DNA from: Rhodoligotrophos sp. CJ14
GTDB taxonomy: Bacteria; Pseudomonadota; Alphaproteobacteria; Rhizobiales; Im1
Assembly (NCBI RefSeq): GCF_038811545.1
Contig: NZ_CP133319.1
Coordinates: 1,178,001-1,242,000 of the forward strand
Direction: 5' to 3'
DNA: 64,000 bases
The notes under the pieces: generated by a model
What the model was told of the DNA's origin: nothing
Seen by the model: the letters and a program-made list of their open reading frames with translations, nothing else
Databases searched by the model: none
Position numbers and translations under genes: made by a program
In this document: positions 10,437-19,090 of the stretch, piece after piece
Numbering within the stretch: position 1 is the first letter of the stretch
Layout of the letters: the number at the start of each line of letters is the position of its first letter

Positions 10437-11011
10437 CGTCCGCCCACTCCTTCATGCTGAGGGGTCGGACTTGGGTCCGCACCCTGCCAGCTGCCAGTTT
10501 CCCCATCATGCGCGGCCAGAGAGCGTCCGCGCCGTCCGGGTATATCCCGTTTGCCACCGATAAAGCAAAGAGGACAGCGTCCGTCCTCTAGAACGGTTCT
10601 CAACCATAATCGGCTGTCCGCCGCAACGTGGTCCGGCGCGTCATATTTTCGCGCAACGGCTTGCCCCTGGCCGCAATCGTAGGGACGACAATGCTTCGCG
10701 CACGACGCGACTGGACCCGTTGGCCGGATTTTTGCCTCAATCGTCCCGGATCAACAGACGGGTGTTCCTGATATTTCGTGAAGCTGGTGGTTGGCGCGGT
10801 TGGGAGGTCGGTATGGTGCGACCTTTTGACACCAGCCTCCGCTGACGAGAAAGCTGACGACCTCCGCCCTGGCTTGTAGAGCACCAGGCAAAGGCATATC
10901 ACCGTCACGCTGCCGCATCGAGACGCATATGGTGGGCAGCTGCCGGACGAGGTCCGCGGACAATGATCGTGCGGGCGTCATAGGCAGACCATTCAAACTG
11001 GGGAGTAGCAC
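10437..11011. other. 575-base divergent intergenic region (coxB / ialB-like)
   Basis: This gap separates the start of the minus-strand cox block from the plus-strand IalB-family gene and should hold both promoters. I found no convincing coding sequence: the open frames in it lack ribosome sites and recognisable sequence. Its clearest structures are two adjacent inverted repeats at 10569-10600. I could not identify a confident -35/-10 pair on either strand. Confidence 0.6.
10569..10600. promoter_or_regulatory. Two adjacent inverted repeats upstream of coxB
   Basis: The first is agaggac-agcgtcc-gtcctct (10569-10589), a 7-base perfect stem. The second is agaac-g-gttct (10590-10600), a compact palindrome directly abutting it. 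They lie about 130-165 bases before the coxB start. Position and symmetry suggest an operator or leader hairpin, but no regulator is identified. Confidence 0.35.
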
Positions 11012-11770
11012 TTGATCACCTCACCGCTCTTCACTCAGGCGCATCGCGCGGCAGTCGCCGCCGTGGCCGGGCTGGCATTGCTCGCGACCGCTGGTGCTGC
11101 TGGTGCTCAGCAGGCTCAGTTCGGCCCACGTGCCAACGGCGCCCAAGCGCAGGCCCAGCCTGCTCAGCCGACGCCGCAAGGTCAGCCGGCTCAGCCCGGT
11201 CAGCCGGGACAGCCCGGCGCGGCCGCGCCTAAGGCGAATATCGTGGCAACCCACGGTGACTGGCAGATCCAGTGCGGCGACTTTGCCAATCCCGCTGCGG
11301 CCCACAACCAGAACAACGCGGGCGACAAGCCCGCTCAATCCGGCGGCAAGAGCGATCCTGCGGGTTCGACGAGCGGGTCGCCCGTCTTGCGCCAATGCGG
11401 CATGATCCAGAGCGTGCGCAGCCAGGAGCGCCAGAATATCGGCCTCACCCTGGTGCTTGTCCGCCAGCCCCAGGGCGACAAGACCATCACCATGATGCGC
11501 ATCCTGGTGCCGATCGGCGTCTATCTGCCCACCGGCGTGGCGCTGGAGATCGATGGCAATGCCGTTGGCCGCGTGCCCTTCACCCAGTGCATTCCTCAGC
11601 TCTGCATGGCCTTTGCCGAGGCGACGCCCGAGACTTTGGACAAGTTGAAGAAGGGCTCTAAAGCCAATTTCATCATCTATGAAGGCCCGGGCATGGGCAT
11701 CGGCCTGGACATCTCCCTGAAGGGCTTCACAGCGGCCCTCACCGAGCTTGAGAAACAGTCCTCATCGTGA
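11012..11770 (+). CDS. invasion-associated locus B (IalB) family periplasmic protein
   Basis: The 252-residue protein starts with a signal peptide (about residues 1-33, ending near GAAGAQQA), followed by a low-complexity linker of Q, P, A and G repeats (about 35-73), and then an IalB domain opening with ATHGDWQIQC and containing paired cysteines (RQCGMIQS, TQCIPQLCMAF) likely to form disulfides. IalB was named in Bartonella, but the family is common in free-living Rhizobiales and its biochemical role is unclear. The start is TTG at 11012 with GGGGAG 6 bases upstream; there is no ATG alternative. It is divergent from coxB. Confidence 0.88.
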   Translation: MITSPLFTQAHRAAVAAVAGLALLATAGAAGAQQAQFGPRANGAQAQAQPAQPTPQGQPAQPGQPGQPGAAAPKANIVATHGDWQIQCGDFANPAAAHNQNNAGDKPAQSGGKSDPAGSTSGSPVLRQCGMIQSVRSQERQNIGLTLVLVRQPQGDKTITMMRILVPIGVYLPTGVALEIDGNAVGRVPFTQCIPQLCMAFAEATPETLDKLKKGSKANFIIYEGPGMGIGLDISLKGFTAALTELEKQSSS

Positions 11771-11910
11771 CGCGACACAAACTTGTCACGGTTCGGGCCT
11801 GCCCCGGTGATCAAACTCGGCTATCCTATTAAGGCTGAAGAGAAGCCCATTATATAGGGCGCAGGGCGTCGGTCAGGTGAAACGGCGCCCCTGGCCAAAG
11901 GAGACCGGGA

Positions 11911-13335
11911 TTGTCCACAGACATGCAGAGCCTGTTCTTTTCACGAACCGACCTCGACCGGGCCAGAACCGAATCAATCGTATCCGATGCACTGACCGGC
12001 TGCGATGACGGCGAGCTGTTTCTGGAATACCGGCAGCACGAGGGCCTCGTTTTCGATGACGGCGTGCTGCGCGCGGCCAATTTCGACATCACTCAGGGCT
12101 TCGGCATTCGCGCCGTCTCCGGCGAGACCACGGGGCTTGCCCACTCTTCCGAGATTTCCGAGGCGGCGCTGCGCCGAGCCGCCGATGCGGTGCAGCAGGT
12201 TCGACATGGATCGGGCGGCGTTCTTGCGGCCCCTCCGCCGGGAACCAATCGCCAGCTTTACAGCCCCGACAATCCGGTGGAGGAAATTCCCTTCACCGAT
12301 AAGGTCAAGCTCCTCTCCGCCATCGACAGCTATGCCCGCGGCCTCGATTCGAAGGTGGCGCAGGTCTACGCCTCCCTTGCCGGCGAGTGGCAGGTCGTCG
12401 AAATCATTCGTGGCGATGGCTCGACCAGCCGCGATATCCGCCCCCTCGTCCGTTTAACCGTCTCGATTACCGCGCGCCATGGCGAGCGCCAGGAAAGCGG
12501 CAGTCATTCTGTTGGTGGACGCAGCTCCTACAGCACCTTCATCGGCGAAACCGATTGGCGCGCCGTGGTCGACGAGGCGTTTCGCCAGGCCCAGGTCAAC
12601 CTTGAAGCAGGCCCCGCTCCTGCGGGCGAGATGGATGTGGTGCTTGGTCCCGGCTGGCCCGGGATCCTCCTTCATGAGGCCGTGGGCCACGGCCTTGAAG
12701 GCGATTTCAATCGCAAGCAGACCAGCGCATTTGCCGGCCTCATGGGCCAGCGCGTCGCCGCCCCCGGTGTCACCGTGGTCGATGACGGCACCATCAATGA
12801 CCGTCGCGGCTCGCTGACCATCGATGACGAGGGGACCCCCTCGGCTTACAACGTGCTGATCGAGGATGGCATTCTCAAAGGCTATATGCAGGACCGCCTG
12901 AATGCCCGGCTGATGGGCATGGCGCCGACCGGCAATGGCCGTCGTGAGTCCCACGCCCATGTGCCCATGCCGCGCATGACCAACACTTACATGTTGAACG
13001 GCGACCGTGACCCAGCCGAGATCATCGCCTCCGTCAAGAACGGGCTCTATGCCGTGTCCTTCGGTGGCGGCCAGGTCGACATCACCAGCGGTAAGTTCGT
13101 CTTCTCCTGCACCGAGGCCTATCACATAGAGAATGGTAAGATCGGACGGCCGGTGAAGGGGGCGACACTGATCGGCAACGGGCCGGATGCCCTGACACGC
13201 ATCGCCATGATCGGCAATGACATGAAGCTCGATCCGGGCGTTGGCACCTGCGGCAAGCGCGGCCAGGGTGTGCCGGTCGGCGTTGGCCAGCCCACCATCC
13301 GGCTCAATGCCATTACCGTTGGTGGGACGGGCTAA
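11911..13335 (+). CDS. tldD: metalloprotease TldD
   Basis: TldD pairs with TldE (PmbA) to form a heterodimeric zinc protease that cuts unfolded peptides, known from microcin B17 maturation and CcdA turnover. The 474-residue protein carries the zinc site HEAVGH at residues 255-260 and the conserved glycine-rich FNRK and C-terminal CGKRGQGVPVGVGQP segments. The start is TTG at 11911 with AAGGAG 7 bases upstream. The likely partner TldE is encoded at 19091-20440, about 6 kb away and not in the same transcript. Confidence 0.96.
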   Translation: MSTDMQSLFFSRTDLDRARTESIVSDALTGCDDGELFLEYRQHEGLVFDDGVLRAANFDITQGFGIRAVSGETTGLAHSSEISEAALRRAADAVQQVRHGSGGVLAAPPPGTNRQLYSPDNPVEEIPFTDKVKLLSAIDSYARGLDSKVAQVYASLAGEWQVVEIIRGDGSTSRDIRPLVRLTVSITARHGERQESGSHSVGGRSSYSTFIGETDWRAVVDEAFRQAQVNLEAGPAPAGEMDVVLGPGWPGILLHEAVGHGLEGDFNRKQTSAFAGLMGQRVAAPGVTVVDDGTINDRRGSLTIDDEGTPSAYNVLIEDGILKGYMQDRLNARLMGMAPTGNGRRESHAHVPMPRMTNTYMLNGDRDPAEIIASVKNGLYAVSFGGGQVDITSGKFVFSCTEAYHIENGKIGRPVKGATLIGNGPDALTRIAMIGNDMKLDPGVGTCGKRGQGVPVGVGQPTIRLNAITVGGTG

Positions 13336-13343
13336 AACGCCTT

Positions 13344-13377
13344 GTCTGCTTGCGATCACCAGGGATCACAAGCAGAC
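13344..13377 (+). terminator. Hairpin after tldD
   Basis: A 9-base perfect stem GTCTGCTTG/CAAGCAGAC encloses a second GATC/GATC stem, starting 8 bases after the tldD stop. It lies between convergent tldD and the DUF1127 gene, so it may serve both strands. There is no clear run of T on either side. Confidence 0.5.
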
Positions 13378-13394
13378 GTTTGGAGCTCTCAACC

Positions 13395-13820
13395 TCAGCT
13401 GACCGAGGATTTTCGTGGGTATCGGGCAGCAGTGATCTGCCCACTTTGGGCTTGGGTTTCGCCGATCGCTTCAGCAGCCGTCCTATTTGCAGTTTCGCGA
13501 ACAGGCCCCCTGTCTCCACGACGGCGGAGATTCGCTTCATCTTTGTTCCGACTGTAGCTTGTGTAGGCTGAGCGCTCGCTGCTCCAGCCGTGGCTCCGCT
13601 TGGCGACGCGGTTCAGTTCCTCCGCGGGGTCGACTGTCAACGGCAGGTGCATTGCCCAAGCAATCTCGCTGCGTGTGAGACCGATATCTTTAAGCAGCCA
13701 GTCCTCCGCCGACATGAGCTCCTTCAAGCTTCGCCGTGCGCGCCAGTTTGCGACACGGGTGCTCAAACCGGACCAGTAGCTTCCTGCTTTGACGATGGTC
13801 CCTGCATCTCGCGCTTTCAT
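13395..13820 (-). CDS. DUF1127 domain protein with a long C-terminal tail
   Basis: Residues about 20-60 (WRARRSLKELMSAEDWLLKDIGLTR in outline) match the DUF1127 (YjiS-like) helix pair, ending in the typical DIGLTRSEI motif. The start at ATG 13820 is secure, with AAGGAG 6 bases upstream. At 141 residues it is much longer than most family members; residues about 75-141 are polar, arginine-rich and low in predicted structure, and may be a genuine extension or the result of a lost stop codon. Small DUF1127 proteins have been linked to RNA turnover and to phosphate and carbon metabolism in other alphaproteobacteria. A second DUF1127 gene lies 230 bases upstream on the same strand. Confidence 0.75.
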   Translation of the reverse strand: MKARDAGTIVKAGSYWSGLSTRVANWRARRSLKELMSAEDWLLKDIGLTRSEIAWAMHLPLTVDPAEELNRVAKRSHGWSSERSAYTSYSRNKDEANLRRRGDRGPVRETANRTAAEAIGETQAQSGQITAARYPRKSSVS

Positions 13821-14050
13821 TGTTAGCTCCTTCTCACTCTGGCGACAGCCCTCCCTTGAATGCGCTGGAGCCTATGCAGCGACTGCGGCCGCATCTTTTC
13901 CGCATCATGACTTGATGGTGGCCTGTTCTTGGATTTTCTTCGCAAGCATCAGCTTCACAGCGATATTGATTTGTGACCCTGTAGTCATCCCACATACAGT
14001 TTATGTGATGGCTATGGTGGCATGGAGTACTTCTCCGAGTTTTCGCCGGA

Positions 14051-14302
14051 TTACCTCACCCTTCTCTTGCTCACTCCGCTCAAAGCCTGCACAGGATCTT
14101 CTCCGACCGGCAGGTTTGACGCCCAAATGACATCGCCGCGCGTCAACCCGATATCCCGTAAGGTTGTATCCTCGAGCTCCATGAGAGCCCTGAGCTTGCG
14201 ACGGGCGACCCAGTTGTGGAGCCACTGATTGAGGCTCGTGAACAGCACGCTCGACAGTGCCGGATGCCGCGGGGTCTCGGTTTCGATCCTGCTCTGTGAC
14301 AT
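14051..14302 (-). CDS. DUF1127 domain protein
   Basis: The 83-residue protein ends with a DUF1127 helix pair (ARRKLRALMELEDTTLRDIGLTRGDV), paralogous to the gene at 13395-13820; both share the DIGLTR core and a trailing acidic-proline segment (VGEDPVQAL here, TVDPAEEL there). ATG at 14302 with GGAG 8 bases upstream is preferred to an upstream in-frame codon at 14326. It is divergent from the LysR gene with 162 bases between them, an arrangement that suggests control by that regulator. Function is not established. Confidence 0.82.
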   Translation of the reverse strand: MSQSRIETETPRHPALSSVLFTSLNQWLHNWVARRKLRALMELEDTTLRDIGLTRGDVIWASNLPVGEDPVQALSGVSKRRVR

Positions 14303-14320
14303 GGCAATACTCCGTCGTTG

Positions 14321-14361
14321 CGGCACGTGATCGGTGCCGCCGTTCCCGCCGAAAGCGGCGG
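14321..14361. promoter_or_regulatory. Two inverted repeats in the DUF1127/LysR intergenic region
   Basis: CGGCAC-7 bases-GTGCCG (14321-14339) and CCGCCG-AAAG-CGGCGG (14346-14361) lie in the 162-base divergent gap. They could be LysR operators or hairpins in the DUF1127 leader transcript. The AT-rich part that follows (about 14366-14430) is the likely promoter zone for both genes. Confidence 0.35.
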
Positions 14362-14464
14362 ATCAGCAGATTGTTTTCATAAGCTTAGAATGATGAATTG
14401 GGATTGATACATCAAACGAATTAATCTAATGTCTCTCATCAAGGGCTTTGAAGTGAGGTGCGCC

Positions 14465-15352
14465 ATGGAAGCGACCTTGGACATGGATCTGCTGAAGACC
14501 TTCGTTGCCATTGTGGAGACCGGCTCCTTTTCGGGTGCAGCCGAGGAGGTGGGGCGCACGCAGTCGGCCGTCAGCATGCAGATGAAGCGGCTGGAGGACC
14601 TGGTCGGCCGGCCTCTTTTCGTCCGCGACGGCCGCAAGAACATGGTCACCCGCGATGGCGAGCAGCTGCTTGATTATGCCCGTCGGATCATTCGTCTTTC
14701 AGCCGAGGCCTTGAGCGCCATAGGTCAGCCCGAGCTGCAGGGCATCGTGCGCCTTGGCACCCCGGATGATTATGCGGATTGCTTGCTTCCGGAAATTCTT
14801 GCGCGATTTTCGCGGACCCATCCTCTGGTGCAGGTCGAGGTCGAGTGCCAGCCCAGCACCATGCTTTTGCAGAATACCATGAGCGGCCGGCTGGACATGT
14901 CGATCATCAGTTGCCAGCCCAATGTCATGGCCGGCGAGGTCCTGCGCAGCGAGCCGCTCGTTTGGGCAACCTCAGCGCGCCATGACGTGCACCATCAGAA
15001 GGTGGTGCCGCTTGCCGTGTCGACCCCGAACTGCGCCTGGCGCGCCATGGCGACCGATGCCCTGTCCAACTGGCATCGCCCCTATCGTATCGCCTATGCA
15101 AGCTCGAACAGCGTCGCCATTGCTGCCGCCGTGATCTCAGGTCTTGCCGTTGCGGCGATCCCAGAATTTCTGGTGCGCCCCGGCATGCGGGTTCTCTGTG
15201 AGGCTGACGGGTTCCCGCGCCTTGGTGAGTTTCAGATTGCGCTGCTGTGTGCCCCCGGCATGCAGGGTGGTCCGCACCATGCTCTAGCCGAGCATGTGAC
15301 GGAAAGCCTGGCACGCACCCGCGCGGCCCCGGCTCTTATCGCAGCCGAGTAG
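14465..15352 (+). CDS. LysR family transcriptional regulator (LrhA/PecT-like)
   Basis: The 295-residue protein has an N-terminal winged helix (residues about 5-64, LLKTFVAIVETGSFSGAAEEVGRT in outline with the helix-turn-helix AVSMQMKRLE), then a LysR effector-binding domain beginning with IVRLGTPDDYADCLLPEIL, which resembles the LrhA subgroup. The start is taken at ATG 14465 with GAGG 6 bases upstream, rather than the earlier in-frame codon at 14429. It is divergent from a DUF1127 gene, and rsmE begins 8 bases after its stop. Target genes are unknown. Confidence 0.9.
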   Translation: MEATLDMDLLKTFVAIVETGSFSGAAEEVGRTQSAVSMQMKRLEDLVGRPLFVRDGRKNMVTRDGEQLLDYARRIIRLSAEALSAIGQPELQGIVRLGTPDDYADCLLPEILARFSRTHPLVQVEVECQPSTMLLQNTMSGRLDMSIISCQPNVMAGEVLRSEPLVWATSARHDVHHQKVVPLAVSTPNCAWRAMATDALSNWHRPYRIAYASSNSVAIAAAVISGLAVAAIPEFLVRPGMRVLCEADGFPRLGEFQIALLCAPGMQGGPHHALAEHVTESLARTRAAPALIAAE

Positions 15353-15360
15353 CCTTTCCC

Positions 15361-16125
15361 GTGACATCCCTGCAGCCAGAAGATCTGCGCCGGCTCCCGC
15401 GGCTCTATGTCGGCGCATCGCTCCACCCCGGCGCATCTATCGAGCCCTCGCCTGATCAGGTGCACTATCTGGCCTCGGTCATGCGGCTTGCGGTTGGCGA
15501 TGGTGTCCGCCTGTTCAATGGCCGCGACGGTGAATGGCGCGCCGCCATCATCGAGATCGGCCGCAAGCGCGCGCGCCTTGAGACCCGCGATCAGCTGCGT
15601 GCCCAGACAGATCTGCCGAATATTCACTATCTCTTCGCACCGCTCAAGCACGCCCGCATCGACTATGTCGCGCAAAAGGCAACCGAGCTCGGTGCCGCAC
15701 GGCTCGTCCCGGTGCTGACCGCCCACACCATTGCGCGCCGAGTGAATCTGGAGCGGCTGCGCGCCAATGCCATCGAGGCGGCGGAGCAGTGTAACCTTCT
15801 TTCGGTGCCCGAGATCGACGCGCCAGTGGAGTTGGACAGTCTGCTCGATCACTGGGAGGGATCCCGGCGTCTCATCTATTGTGATGAATCAGCGCCATCA
15901 GCCAATCCTCTGCCGCAGCTACGCGATCTTGCCGAGAAAAACCGCGATACGCCTTTGGCTGTCCTGGTCGGCCCGGAGGGCGGCTTCTCCCCGGCAGAAC
16001 AGCAGCGCCTGCGCGCCCTTCCAGGCGTGATCCCGATTTCCCTTGGTCCCCGCGTCATGCGGGCCGATACCGCGGCCATCGCCGCCCTCACTCTGGTGCA
16101 GGCGACCTGCGGGGACTGGCAATGA
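15361..16125 (+). CDS. rsmE: 16S rRNA (uracil1498-N3)-methyltransferase
   Basis: RsmE methylates U1498 of 16S rRNA using S-adenosylmethionine. The 254-residue protein has the N-terminal PUA-like domain (PRLYVG, HYLASVMRL) and a C-terminal SPOUT knot with VGPEGGFSPAE and LGPRVMRADTAAIAAL, the AdoMet-binding signatures. The start is GTG at 15361, 8 bases after the LysR stop; longer frames run into the LysR gene and look wrong. The rsmE-gshA order is common in Rhizobiales. Confidence 0.94.
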   Translation: MTSLQPEDLRRLPRLYVGASLHPGASIEPSPDQVHYLASVMRLAVGDGVRLFNGRDGEWRAAIIEIGRKRARLETRDQLRAQTDLPNIHYLFAPLKHARIDYVAQKATELGAARLVPVLTAHTIARRVNLERLRANAIEAAEQCNLLSVPEIDAPVELDSLLDHWEGSRRLIYCDESAPSANPLPQLRDLAEKNRDTPLAVLVGPEGGFSPAEQQRLRALPGVIPISLGPRVMRADTAAIAALTLVQATCGDWQ

Positions 16126-16232
16126 TGCCCCCGCCCCGTAGCCGCATGCATCTTTCTTGCTGTTCGAGTCATCCAACTTCGGCGTAAGCCCCATATTATG
16201 ATTTCAATCCCCTTTCGGAGCCCGTACCGCCC

Positions 16233-17615
16233 GTGAGTTCGCAAGTCATAGACAGCCCCGATACCCGGGTGCCGGTAGAAAGCAAGGATCAGCTGGTTGC
16301 CTGGTTCGAGGCCGGCTGCAAACCGAAGGACTCCTGGCGCATCGGCACTGAGCACGAAAAATTCGGCTTCCACCCCGATGGCCTGCGGCCGGTTCCCTAC
16401 GAGGGCTCTCGCGGCATCCGCGCCCTGCTTGAGGGCCTGCAGGACCGGTTCCACTGGCAGCCGGTCATGGAACGCGACACCATCATCGGTCTGAAGGAGC
16501 CCGAAACCGGCGCTAGCATTTCCCTGGAGCCCGGCGGACAGTTCGAACTGTCCGGCGCAGCCGTCGCCCATCTTCATCAGACCTGCGAGGAGGTTGGCAC
16601 CCATCTCAATCAGGTCCGCGAGGTCGGCGATGATCTGGGCATCAATTTTCTCGGTCTTGGCTTCTCGCCGAGATGGACCCTTGCCGAGACGCCGATGATG
16701 CCCAAGGGCCGCTACAGGATCATGCGCGCCTATATGCCAAAAGTGGGTGGCCACGGCCTCGACATGATGTTTCGCTCCTGCACGGTTCAGGTCAATCTCG
16801 ACTTCTCGACCGAAGCAGACATGCGCCAGAAGCTGCGCACAAGCCTCGCCCTTCAGCCCATCGCCACCGCGATCTTCGCCAATTCCCCCTTTACCGAGGG
16901 CAGGCCCAACGGTTTTCTGAGCTTCCGCTCCGAGATTTGGCGCGACACCGATTCCGATCGCACCGGCATGCTCCCCTTCGTCTTCGAGAGCGGCTTCGAT
17001 TTCGAGCGCTATGTGAACTACGCCCTCGATGTGCCCATGTACTTCGTCTATCGCGACGGCGCCTATATCGATGTCAGCGGCAAGTCCTTCCGCGATTTCA
17101 TGGCGGGTAAGCTCCCGCAGCTTCCGGGCGAGCGCCCCACCATGCAGGACTGGTCCGACCACGTCACCACGATCTTCCCCGAAGTCAGGCTGAAGCGCTA
17201 TCTCGAGATGCGCGGCGCCGACAGCGGCCCCTGGTCGAGGCTCTGTGCCCTCCCCGCGCTCTGGGTCGGTCTGCTCTATGACCAGACGGCATTGGACGCG
17301 GCCTGGGATGTGGTCAAGGGCTGGACGGCCAACGAGCGCCAGGCACTGCGCGATGATGTGCCCAAGACAGCGCTTCAAACCCGCTTCCGGCGCTACAAGG
17401 TCCAGGATATCGCCCGTGAGATCATGGCGATCGCGCGCGAAGGTTTGCGCAACCGCGACCGTCAGGATGGCTTCGGCAATAGTGAAGCGGTCTATCTCAA
17501 TGCCATTGACGATGTGGTGGAAAGTGGCCGCACCGCCGCCGAGGACTTGCTAGAGCTCTATTACGGCGCGTGGAACGAAAGCGTCGATCCGGTATTCAAG
17601 ACCAACGCGTACTGA
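16233..17615 (+). CDS. gshA: glutamate-cysteine ligase (plant/proteobacterial GCS2 type)
   Basis: The enzyme joins L-glutamate and L-cysteine with ATP, the first step of glutathione synthesis. The 460-residue protein matches the plant-like form found in alphaproteobacteria: [12 protein letters not shown] near residue 35, [12 protein letters not shown] near residue 105, and [14 protein letters not shown] near residue 185 line the active site. The start is GTG at 16233 with a weak, distant GGAG. It lies 107 bases after rsmE. Confidence 0.95.
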   Translation: MSSQVIDSPDTRVPVESKDQLVAWFEAGCKPKDSWRIGTEHEKFGFHPDGLRPVPYEGSRGIRALLEGLQDRFHWQPVMERDTIIGLKEPETGASISLEPGGQFELSGAAVAHLHQTCEEVGTHLNQVREVGDDLGINFLGLGFSPRWTLAETPMMPKGRYRIMRAYMPKVGGHGLDMMFRSCTVQVNLDFSTEADMRQKLRTSLALQPIATAIFANSPFTEGRPNGFLSFRSEIWRDTDSDRTGMLPFVFESGFDFERYVNYALDVPMYFVYRDGAYIDVSGKSFRDFMAGKLPQLPGERPTMQDWSDHVTTIFPEVRLKRYLEMRGADSGPWSRLCALPALWVGLLYDQTALDAAWDVVKGWTANERQALRDDVPKTALQTRFRRYKVQDIAREIMAIAREGLRNRDRQDGFGNSEAVYLNAIDDVVESGRTAAEDLLELYYGAWNESVDPVFKTNAY

Positions 17616-17662
17616 GCGGCTTCCGGAGCCTTTATCCGGCCGATCATTGGGGGGATCAGACC

Positions 17663-18079
17663 ATGCGTGCGCTGATGCTGACGGCGGCGCCTCTTTATGC
17701 GGCGTTGCTGGGGCTGTTGTTCCTGGTGCTCACGGCCCGCGTCCTGCAGATGCGGCGGGCACGCGGCATCCTGTTTGGCTCAGGCGGCGATTCAGATTTC
17801 GAGCGCATCATCCGGGCCCACGCCAATTTCGTAGAATATGCACCGCTCGGCATCATCCTCCTGCTGATTGCCGAGCTGATCGGCGCGCCGCATCTCCTGC
17901 TGCACCTGCTTGGAATAGCACTGGTCCTCGGGCGGGTGCTTCATGCCTTGGGTCTTGCCGGCCCCAGCCATGTCGTCTGGCTCAGATCCTCAGGGCTTGT
18001 GCTTACACTTTTGAGCCTTGTCGGCCTCGTGATCACCGTTCTGCTCTACTGGCTCCATCTGGTCACGATCGCGGCCTGA
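17663..18079 (+). CDS. MAPEG family membrane protein
   Basis: A 138-residue protein with four predicted membrane helices and the family signature ERIIRAHANFVEYAPLG between helices 1 and 2. MAPEG proteins include microsomal glutathione S-transferases, and its position right after gshA fits a glutathione-related role, though that is inference. The start is ATG 17663 behind a GGGGGA stretch; the frame is open earlier but overlaps gshA. Confidence 0.88.
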   Translation: MRALMLTAAPLYAALLGLLFLVLTARVLQMRRARGILFGSGGDSDFERIIRAHANFVEYAPLGIILLLIAELIGAPHLLLHLLGIALVLGRVLHALGLAGPSHVVWLRSSGLVLTLLSLVGLVITVLLYWLHLVTIAA

Positions 18080-18139
18080 ATTCGGCCAGAACGACTGTCA
18101 CCCCTGGCCTTCAACGCCGCGGCAGGCTAAATCCCAACC

Positions 18140-19084
18140 ATGAGCATTGACCACTCATCAACCGGAACCGTTGCGGATGCTGTCCAGCGCAACTGGGTGG
18201 ATCGCTACGCGCCCCGCTGGATGCGTCCCTATTGCCGCCTTGCGCGATTTGACCGCCCGATCGGGACCTGGCTTTTGCTGCTGCCCTGCTGGTGGTCGAT
18301 CGCTCTTGCGCAGATCGCAGCCGGTGGTGGTCTGCCGAGCCTGTGGCTGCTCTTCCTGTTCGCGGTCGGGGCCATCGTTATGCGCGGGGCCGGCTGCACC
18401 TATAACGATATCGTCGACCGCGATATCGACGATAAGGTCGCACGCACCCGCTCCCGCCCTATCCCAAGTGGCCAGGTCACGGCGCGGCAGGCAGCGGCCT
18501 TCATGGTGCTGCTGTCGCTTGTTGGCCTTGCGGTTCTCTTGCAACTCAACCGCTTTGCCATCCTGCTCGGCTGCTCGTCATTGCTGCTGGTGGCCGCCTA
18601 TCCCTTCATGAAGCGGATCACCTATTGGCCGCAAATGGTTCTGGGTCTTGCCTTTAATTGGGGTGCGCTGCTCGGCTGGGCAGCAGTGCATGGCAGCCTC
18701 TCCTGGCCACCTCTGGTGCTCTATATCGCCGGCATTGCCTGGACGCTCGGCTATGACACCATCTATGCACACCAGGATAAGGACGACGACGCGCTGATCG
18801 GCGTGAAATCGACCGCCCTCAAATTTGGCAGCGCGACCAGGGCCTGGCTCATTCTGTTCTATGCCATCGCCCTGATAGGCATCGCCCTCGCCGGTTTCGG
18901 CGCGGGTGCGGGCCTCGTCTTCCTCACGGCGTGGCTCATCGCTTGCGCCCATGCGGCCTGGCAGATCAGAACCCTCGATATCGATGATCCCGCGCGCTGC
19001 CTGATATTGTTCCGTTCCAATCGTGATTTCGGCATCATTGTGTTTCTAGGCCTGCTGGCGGACAGTCTTCTCGCCCCCATATGA
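18140..19084 (+). CDS. ubiA: 4-hydroxybenzoate polyprenyltransferase
   Basis: UbiA attaches the isoprenoid tail to 4-hydroxybenzoate in ubiquinone synthesis. The 314-residue integral membrane protein has the first aspartate motif NDIVDRDIDD (N89, D90, D93, D97) and the second YAHQDKDDD near residue 212, both needed to bind magnesium-prenyl diphosphate. Eight to nine hydrophobic helices are visible. It ends 6 bases before tldE. Confidence 0.95.
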   Translation: MSIDHSSTGTVADAVQRNWVDRYAPRWMRPYCRLARFDRPIGTWLLLLPCWWSIALAQIAAGGGLPSLWLLFLFAVGAIVMRGAGCTYNDIVDRDIDDKVARTRSRPIPSGQVTARQAAAFMVLLSLVGLAVLLQLNRFAILLGCSSLLLVAAYPFMKRITYWPQMVLGLAFNWGALLGWAAVHGSLSWPPLVLYIAGIAWTLGYDTIYAHQDKDDDALIGVKSTALKFGSATRAWLILFYAIALIGIALAGFGAGAGLVFLTAWLIACAHAAWQIRTLDIDDPARCLILFRSNRDFGIIVFLGLLADSLLAPI

Positions 19085-19090
19085 GGATCC

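Noticed and set aside
10600-10908. Possible minus-strand gene in the coxB/ialB gap
   Set aside because: No ribosome site, no family resemblance, and composition like intergenic DNA.
15876-17378. A 500-codon open frame antisense to gshA and rsmE
   Set aside because: Composition fits a shadow frame; gshA and rsmE are certain.
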